Source of the DNA: Apophysomyces variabilis
Taxonomy: Eukaryota > Mucoromycota > Mucoromycetes > Mucorales > Mucoraceae
Length of the DNA stretch: 64,000 nt
Reading direction: 5' to 3'
Assembly: GCA_002749535.1 (NCBI GenBank)
Contig: MZZL01000065.1
Coordinates: forward strand, 1-64,000
The notes beneath the pieces were generated by a model. It was not told the origin of the DNA. It worked only from the letters and a program-made list of their open reading frames with translations, and made no database searches. This document shows, one piece after another, positions 57,341 to 64,000 of this stretch (positions are counted from its first letter, which is position 1; each line of letters begins with the position of its first letter). Position numbers and translations under genes: made by a program.

Positions 57341-58579
57341 TTAAGGTACAGCATAGGCAGGTGGTTTCTGTGTATCATAGGGAGGTAAATAATCATCTTC
57401 AGAATCTAGGCGCAGAAATTTTGGTTTGGTCAACAGCGTCTGGTCCCGTGCCACCCACTCGTCGGTGAACAACATTAAATTAGCGGGTGTGCAGATCCCA
57501 CGGTCAAGCGTACCAAAAAATAAGGGAAGCGAAACAAGCTGTTTCTTGCGTGAAAGATAACCTTTCCTGACCTTTACACTGATATCCAACGTATATTTCA
57601 CAGTGCAAATGTTGGAATACGTTACGGTGGGGCCAACAGATGGGATCGGTAATAAGAAATCGGTGACAGAGTTGGTCAGACGCTGTTCCTGCTGGTACAT
57701 GAGCCATGTCTCGTCGCGTCTATATTTTCCGTGTGAAACATGAAGATGTCGATTAAGTGCTAAATAAACATGAGTGATACTGGATAGATCGTCTACATGC
57801 AGGCGGACAGGAAGTGTACCGCCTCCGGTGACATTCACGGAGAGCGAGGGTATGTTGATATCGATGCTATGTTGTTGTAGGACTTTGATTTGGTGATGGT
57901 ATGCAACAGGCTGTTTAGAAGGACAGGTCTCTAGCATAGGAAGATAAGGAATGTGGCATGGTTCAGATAGGAAAGGCGGAATTCCCGGTCGTTCAAAAGA
58001 AGCAATGAGGGTGAAGTGACAAGCAACCAGGTGATGGTGAAACGAGGGTGGGTAGTTGACAAGTGGCATCTCACACAAAAAGGGAAATTTGTGCTCGCCA
58101 GCTTCCATGATGGGCCACACATCCTCACTGGAACTTGGAGGGCCCCACAGCATGGTGCGCACGGCAAATAATCGCTCGTCTTGTTTATCCGGTTTTCCCC
58201 ATGATATTGCATCGTAATTGATCCTTTCTGCGATTGACATGAAAGAAGAAATAGTCGTTCATTTAGAGGGATGAATTTTTCTTTTTTCTTTTTCTTCTCT
58301 ATTTCTCTCACCTGCTGCTTTAAATACTAGCTTAAGACATTTTGCAGCAAGTGGTTTGTTAAGCTTCACATGGACGGTCCCTCGAAATACGGAACCTGGG
58401 CAACAGGTCACTGGCTGTGCTAACTCGATTGTAAAACGTGCTGGCGATCGCCGATACTTTTTACTCTTCTTCGTACTATATCGGCAGGGCGGTGATGCTG
58501 TTGCAAGCTCGGTATGTTGTAGTAATTGTGGATCAAAAAAAGCGGGGTATGATGGCTGAGGCGCTAATAATGTTGCCAT
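57341..58579 (-). CDS. Alpha-arrestin-like adaptor with PPxY tail
   Basis: Exons 58579-58312 and 58227-57341 (intron 84 bases, phase 1) give 384 residues starting MATLLAPQPSYPAFFDPQ. The arrestin N-like fold shows ARFTIELAQPVTCCPGSVFR, GTVHVKLNKPLAAKCLKLVF and AAERINYDAISWG. The C-like part shows KFPFLCEMPLVNYPPSFHHH and INIPSLSVNVTGGGTLPVRL. The C-terminus carries LPPYDTQKPPAYAVP, with a PPxY motif for WW domains of Rsp5/NEDD4-type ubiquitin ligases. Such proteins direct ubiquitination and endocytosis of plasma-membrane transporters. It is shorter than most yeast ARTs. It lies 235 bases downstream of the dehydratase stop on the same strand. An in-frame ATG further upstream (58720) is preceded by nothing arrestin-like, so 58579 is preferred. 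Confidence 0.85.
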
Positions 58580-58814
58580 GCAGAAAAATAAATTGAAAGA
58601 GGAAAGGTAGCAGACAACTCTGGTATTGCATCGAGAAATATATAAAGGGGACGTGTGAGTCACGTTGTAACTTTGCATCAAATTATGGAGAGTGTGTGGT
58701 AACATAGAACAATGAGTCAAATTCCGACTCTTTGCGCTATCAATAAAAATTTCGAGTCATCAGCATCGGCGCGTTTTATTCGCTGGAGATCTCTCCATCT
58801 AAATTTGGTTGTGT

Positions 58815-60393
58815 CTAAACTACGGATTCATCATAGGTTGGCATCGCTTTCAGAGGATGAGGCACCAATGCGCTAGAGATATCTCCCCACCATTCATCTG
58901 TGCAGTTTCGGTACCATTCGACTGAAATACATACATGTTATGCAAAGACATCATCCATCATCAGGATCGTATTGGACTTACTAGTCTTTAGTAAGCCTTG
59001 ATCGAACTCCATGCGGGGTTGCCATCCCAGCTTTTCTAGTTTTGAGCAATCTACTGCATACCGCTTGTCGTTGAATGCCCGATCTTGGGAAAATTCTAGA
59101 TAGTCGTCCACATTTTTGTAGCCGAAGAGTCGGATAAGTCGTTTAGCAAGTTCCAGATTTGAAATTTCGAATGCTGATCCGATATTGTATGTTTCACCGA
59201 TTTGACCTTTATGAAATATCACATCCAGCGCATCTGCAACATCCGCCGCGTAAAGATATTTCCGAGAATTATGGCCGTCACCATGGATATAACTTGACAG
59301 AAAGAAGAAAGGGAAGTGTTCGTCAGTAACCAAGAATAGGTCCCCACATGTCTTACCATTTCCCTCCGCGGATGAGGCTACACATAAACTTTGATGTAAT
59401 TTTTTCCGGATACTGGTACGGCCCGTATACGTTGTTTGATCTTGTGATCATAATCGGCAATCCGAATGACATATGATAGGCCTTGACTAGACACTCTGCT
59501 GCGGCCTTGGTGGCAGAGTAGGGATTGGACGGAGCCAAAATCGTGTCTTCTGCACAGTCAGGCTAGGGAAACGAAGGTATAAGGCTACCATGCAGCCGCT
59601 GTGTTTCTGAAGTTACGTTACCCGACTGACCACCTCCCCATAAACTTCGTCGGTGCTAACATGGATAAATCGCCGTACTGTATGCACTTTGGCTGCCTCC
59701 AGCATAACATGCGTCCCCATGACGTTGTTTCTATGTCAAGAAACGTGTAGTCATTCTGCCCTTGTTTCCCCTTCCTCTCTTTTTCTATACCTGGTAAATT
59801 CGAACGAGTCACCAAATGAGTTGTCCACATGAGTTTGTGCCGCCAGATGAAAAATAACATCAATCTTCTTTTCTTTTAGAATGAAGGACATGAAATCAGA
59901 TGAAGTGATATCACCCTATAAAACAATTAGATAAATAATATCATAGTTTAGAAATGTTTGGGTGGAAGAGAAGAATTAACATATTTTATAGTACCCGAAT
60001 AAAGGTATAATTTGGAAAGTCTTTTAATGCTTTGAGATTGTGCAGCGACCCGCAGTAATCGAGTTTATCAACCACATAGATGTGATACTCGGGATACAAG
60101 ACTACCAACTTCCGCACAAGGAAGCAACCACTAGCGTTCCAAACGTAAGAACAAAGAAATGCCCACCCGAACAAAGTGCAAAGAACTCACATGAATCCCG
60201 CACCGCCTGTAACCAGGATGCTCTTAATGCCTTCTAGGTCAGGCACCAATTCTTCTACACGACTACCAATATCCTCCCGATCGAACTCCGAGATGGTTTT
60301 GCACAAACGCTCATGTATTTCCCGAAACGATTCGTCTCGATTGCTTTCCGTTTGGTTTGGCGCATTACTGCCTGCGCTTACGGAGGAGGTCAT
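58815..60393 (-). CDS. NDP-glucose 4,6-dehydratase (RmlB/RHM-like)
   Basis: Seven exons: 60393-60191, 60130-59995, 59915-59791, 59730-59622, 59562-59357, 59292-58982 and 58921-58815. They give 398 residues, with introns of 59-79 bases and all phases matching. After an N-terminal extension of about 58 residues comes the Rossmann motif ILVTGGAGFIG. Then follow YHIYVVDKLDYCGSLHNL, VIFHLAAQTHVDNSFGDS, HVSTDEVYGEV (Thr-Asp-Glu of 4,6-dehydratases), PYSATKAAAE (YxxxK), NNVYGPYQYPEK and YIHGDGHNSRKYLYAADVAD, ending KTIEWYRNCTDEWWGDIS. It is an extended short-chain dehydrogenase using NAD to convert dTDP- or UDP-glucose to the 4-keto-6-deoxy sugar. In fungi this is likely for deoxysugar (rhamnose-type) donors. 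The nucleotide specificity cannot be read from sequence. Confidence 0.93.
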
Positions 60394-60499
60394 GGAACAG
60401 AGAATATGGGACGAATGACAATGCTCTTTTCCAGCCGTTCCCGGGGCGGGACAGGGACGGAGGCTGTTTGCCCATCCATTGACGTTCCGCGGAAGTCAC

Positions 60500-61031
60500 G
60501 CAATTAACCAATGAGCTTTTACAAGACCGACTTCGACCCTGAGACTGGTACTAACGAAGCGCAAATACCTTACGCCACAGTAGGTTTAAGATACTAGCCT
60601 TCCTTCTCTCTTTGCTTTACAAAATTTTGATGGCTAGATATGCCGCTTTTCCCCTTTATGATCTATACAAAGGAATAACGAAGGTAACCTTCTGAGGTCA
60701 GAAGAAGCGTGCCCTGAGTGAAGCAATACAGTCCAGAAGGGATCGCAATTCATGGGCTTACAGAACAGCAACACCAAACGCTGGGTAGTAAAAAAAAAAA
60801 GAAAAGCGTACGTTTAATAAGCCTTCTAATCAATCTTTCCCTTTCAACAGTCATAGATGTTTATCCTTTGCTTCGCTCTCCTATGGAATAGTTCCTTAAT
60901 CATGGTTTTTCGGTGGGTAAGATAAAGAAATAGAGTGACTTTTTTGCTACAAGTTTTATTTACAAAAGTTATTCAGGTAGCAAAGGCAATTCATATGCTA
61001 GACATCCTTCTTTGTGTTATATACATGCAAG
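60500..61031. other. Divergent or terminal spacer
   Basis: No gene is recognised between the dehydratase promoter and the end of the DUF1772-like gene. An A-rich run lies at 60790. Confidence 0.45.
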
Positions 61032-61475
61032 CTAGCGTAAGACGGACAGCACGAATGAAGATAAAACGCAAACAACTCGATACCAATGGTAACGGCTCCA
61101 CTTTGCGAGCAACTCCATGGCCTTCTTTTTGTCATTTGATTGTGCTTCAGCCATAGCGACCAGCTGGTTATTGATAGGCATCACGGTAAATGCTGTGGAG
61201 ATGATGGGCACTAGACAAAGAACACCGCATAGAGCGTCACGTGGATCTCTCGTATAATAATAGCTAGCAAAGTGACTTGCTGTTACAGCAAATGCAATCA
61301 TTGCGATCTTTTTGGCAGAATGGAATGCTGTCAAAAAAGAACGTGGTGGATCTGGCGAGTTGCGAACAATGGGAATACTGACAGATCCCATAGTAATAGC
61401 AAAACCAGCAAAAATACCATTGCTGATAGTAGCAATGGCTCTTGAGTAATATTCCAATGCGGAAAGAGCTGCCAT
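61032..61475 (-). CDS. DUF1772-like small membrane protein
   Basis: A single exon of 147 residues starts MAALSALEYYSRAIATISNG. Four hydrophobic segments are visible: residues about 15-36, 56-75, 82-101 and 130-147. The conserved-looking VMPINNQL lies before a charged stretch (AEAQSNDKKKAMELLAKW) and SRYHWYRVV. That pattern of four helices, a PxNN loop and a late Trp/His/Arg segment fits DUF1772, the family that includes fungal anthrone oxygenases. No secondary-metabolite cluster surrounds it, so the activity is open. A TATA element lies about 55 bases upstream on the minus strand. Confidence 0.75.
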   Translation of the reverse strand: MAALSALEYYSRAIATISNGIFAGFAITMGSVSIPIVRNSPDPPRSFLTAFHSAKKIAMIAFAVTASHFASYYYTRDPRDALCGVLCLVPIISTAFTVMPINNQLVAMAEAQSNDKKKAMELLAKWSRYHWYRVVCVLSSFVLSVLR

Positions 61476-61525
61476 TGCGTCTTTTTAAGTGTAGAAAAGT
61501 AGGATATATCTTGATTTATGCTCAA

Positions 61526-61537
61526 CTATTTATATAA
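61526..61537 (-). promoter_or_regulatory. TATA box of the DUF1772-like gene
   Basis: On the minus strand the sequence reads ttatataaatag, 52-62 bases upstream of the ATG at 61475. The spacing is typical for a fungal TATA promoter with a short leader. Confidence 0.55.
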
Positions 61538-61814
61538 GCTTATTGAGCAGTAATGACCTATTTTCCGAAACCAAAATTCTATGAACGGAAATATAGAATA
61601 AATTTCGCATAACGTTGCCTTATGTATAAATTCTACCTGAAATTACATAGTATTGACGATAGCCGCTACCCCTTATCCCATTTAATGACCATTCTCTTTC
61701 TCTGCAATCCATTGGGAGTTTACCATCTTTGAGGTAAGATATAGCCCAATCCGAATGATATAGAAAGTGCTATGGGAACACTGTAATAATAGCGGAGTCA
61801 TGCACATCAAGCCC

Positions 61815-62970
61815 CGAAGCATGCGACGTACACAAGAACAGTTCTCATTGGTCTATCGAGGAAACATAACCAGAGTCAGCAACATCGGTCAGAATGACCA
61901 CGGCAAGACTTCGCTGACAGTGGCTCTCAAGAAAGTGCTGCAGCAATAATGTGGCGATGAAGCGTATCATTAAGATAAATCCAATTTGGCATAGAACAGA
62001 AACATACGAGATCAGGATTGATTCGACACATGTGGAGAGTAGACCAGAAGACCGCTGCCGGGTGGATACGGATCATCCACATAATACGAGTCATTGAAGA
62101 ATATCATCCTCCTATCACTAGATGCCGCTGTTCTGCTAGTTTGAGTCGCTGATGACCCGATGGAACAAACGTTTGAACCAATCCAGTTGGTGCATAAAAG
62201 CGGTGTGCGGTTCATGGCTTTGTTCCTGAGCAATTCCAACATGGTCCATGATTACGAGTAGTTAGATGTAGTAGGAAAGGGACATGCAGGAGCTGCTATC
62301 AAAGTACGAGTATGTGAGCAATAAAACGTCAATTATAAGAGAATCGGTGACAATAGCACTCGAAAGATCAGAAAGGAGAATTGGGGGAGACCTTTTTCTT
62401 AGATTGATTCAAGAGAAACGCGTACCCCTATCCCGACACCGGAGACAGCGGGCAATGGTACGTCCATAATGCCGGTGATAGACGCATTTGCAAAATGCAG
62501 GCCATGCTGCAATCGTGATGGGATACGCGGAACATAGCGAAAACAGGTTTGGGGAGGGAATAAAAATTCTCGGTATCCACAGCACTACAAAGAGTATCTG
62601 CACTGCTATGAAAAAATAGCAAAAAATAGTGGAAGAGAAGCAAGCGGGCTATAGTGTGATCGTCGCACTACGCAATGTTAAACGCGGGAAGTTTGAGGAA
62701 GGATAAGTGTTGGTTACGCCGAGCCAAGTCGTGTACGCATTTTTCAACGCAAAGTGTGCATGCTGTTCCAGGATGAAGGAAGGCTCTGCTATGGTAAATC
62801 GTAAACAACTTCCGTTTGCAGTATTATTATTGCCTGGACAACGTAATATGTTCAATCAAGTCAACCGAGGATACAAAGGAGTGTCATGCCGGGCGACAAC
62901 CTGACGACTGAATGTATCTGTCTTGAAACAAGTCAATCACTATTCAATGGTCAGAAACAGAAAACCAACT
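61815..62970 (+). pseudogene. Mitochondrial EF-Tu pseudogene
   Basis: Pieces of one EF-Tu protein occur in order on the plus strand, across all three frames. They are NIGQNDHGKTSLTVALKKVL (P-loop, 61880-61947), VADDPMEQTFEPIQLVHKSG followed by VRFMALFLSNSNMVHD (about 62148-62255), MQELLSKYEYVSNKTSIIRE (from 62284), IPTPETAGNGTSIMPVIDAF (about 62427), and MPGDNLTTECICLE (about 62889). This matches the family order G1 loop, SADGPMEQT, ELLxxY, PTPE and MPGDN. There are many stops and frameshifts, and no intron borders are obvious. It is a nuclear relic of the mitochondrial elongation factor, either a processed copy or an old duplicate. Confidence 0.75.
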
Positions 62971-63366
62971 ATGTCACAATAGCATGGATAGATAGTTGAT
63001 TTGTTTAGAGCGCTCCTAGAATGTGCGGACGAGATAAGCCAAGTGAGACACGTTTTAAAAATGTTTATCGAGAGAAAGAAAAGCTTTAGACGGGTTCTTG
63101 CCAGTTATCCTCTCCCGTTCCGTTATTATATGAATCCGCAAATTTCTATTAAATAGCCTCGCAAAATATTGTTTTAAGACAGAAAGAGCCTTTGCTATCC
63201 ATGTCGATGCATTTTTGTTACCCAGTCGTAGTAGGGAGCGAAAGTCATCCATCAGCCAATGAAAGTACACGCTTTCCATCAAACTCAGAAGTGCTACCTA
63301 AAAAGAGTTTTCTACTTATTTTAACCTCTTTGTTAAAGTTATTTCTTCTGCTTTTCTTTTTTTGTG

Positions 63367-64000
63367 ATGGCGGATGCGTTTTTGGGACTCTATGTTTCTG
63401 TCGCATTACACTCCGGTGTTAAAGTCGATGGCACCGTTGCTCATATTGAACCAGACACCCAGCAGATGACATTGAAAGATGGTACGCACTTTGTTGTTTT
63501 AAAACAATCTTGCGATTTTGCCCCCGTTATGTTTTTACCATTGGAGTTAAAAAAGGAAAATACATTCGTCAGTGAACCTACTTTTTCCTGGACAGTCACC
63601 ACACCACACACCTGTCTACGGCGTCTTAGGAAGCGACATAAAGAATCTAAGGGTCATTCAGTCCGCTCCACGAAACTTCTCTTCTGCTGAGCCAATACAG
63701 CAGCAACCACCTGCAGCAGCCTTTAAGGCAAAACTATCGTCGGATTTAAATGCGCGAGATGATGCTCCACCCTCTGCTCGAAAACATAACGATCGAGCCT
63801 CTTCTGACCAAGAACAAAGTCATTCACGAAGAAACGGAAAGGTAATATCTAGGGGAAAGGGAGAGAAAACACATGGTGATAGTAAGCTGTCAGATGGATT
63901 AACTTCCAAATTAGCTGCATGGGCCAGTGAAATCTGCATCGTATACAAGTATGTCCTTAAAATGTTTAATTGCTTTGAATCAAGTTAAATGTGTGTTGCC
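63367..64000 (+). CDS. EDC3: EDC3, enhancer of mRNA decapping (5' part)
   Basis: ATG at 63367 opens MADAFLGLYVSVALHSGVKV, then DGTVAHIEPDTQQMTLKD. An intron from 63482 (gtacgc) to 63572 (gtcag) joins phase-1 ends to VNLLFPGQSPHHTPVYGVLG and SDIKNLRVIQ. This is the divergent LSm domain of Edc3. It is followed by a Ser/Lys-rich linker (KHNDRASSDQEQSHSRRN) that should lead to the FDF and YjeF-N domains outside the window. A donor lies at 63941 or 63949 (gtatgt). Edc3 scaffolds Dcp2 and Dhh1 in P-bodies. The gene is cut by the window end. Confidence 0.88.

Overview
The window looks like nuclear DNA of a Mucorales-type early-diverging fungus. It is AT-rich. Its clear genes are split by many short introns of about 45-95 bases, and several accessory proteins resemble families I associate with Rhizopus/Mucor-type genomes. 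The organism assignment is an inference; there is no rRNA or other marker to settle it. No tRNA, rRNA or CRISPR array was found.

Conserved genes could be assembled exon by exon. They are an FYRN/FYRC (TBRG1-like) chromatin protein (18.7-20.3 kb, minus), a bHLH-zipper factor, a HAL/NPR1-type kinase, a ubiquitin-eL40 fusion and an MDV1-type WD40 mitochondrial fission adaptor (30.7-40.2 kb, all plus). Further along are an alpha-arrestin with a PPxY tail and an RmlB-type nucleotide-sugar 4,6-dehydratase (57.3-60.4 kb, minus), a DUF1772-like membrane protein (61.0-61.5 kb, minus) and the 5' part of EDC3 (63.4 kb to the window end, plus). In all of these the splice phases close without stops. Two introns use GC-AG borders.

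Between them lie decayed accessory islands at about 1-18, 21-30 and 41-57 kb. These hold a MULE-type transposon with long terminal inverted repeats and a FAR1-MULE-OTU reading frame broken by frameshifts (21.2-24.8 kb). They also hold Tc1/IS630-like and HARBI1-like transposase remnants, two further MULE-like fragments, several MITE-like elements, an inverted pair of about 1.2-kb AT-rich elements flanking the 30-40 kb gene block, and a broken mitochondrial EF-Tu pseudogene at 61.8-63.0 kb.

The most interesting signal is a group of unnamed accessory proteins of at least five lineages (7.1/10.0 kb, 10.9 kb, 12.9 kb, 26 kb, 43 kb). They share a pattern of Asp-(Gly/Ala) followed by a hydrophobic strand ending in Glu-x-(Lys/Ser/Gly). 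This pattern resembles a PD-(D/E)XK (restriction-endonuclease-like) core. They sit only among transposon debris, in various states of decay. Their function is unknown.
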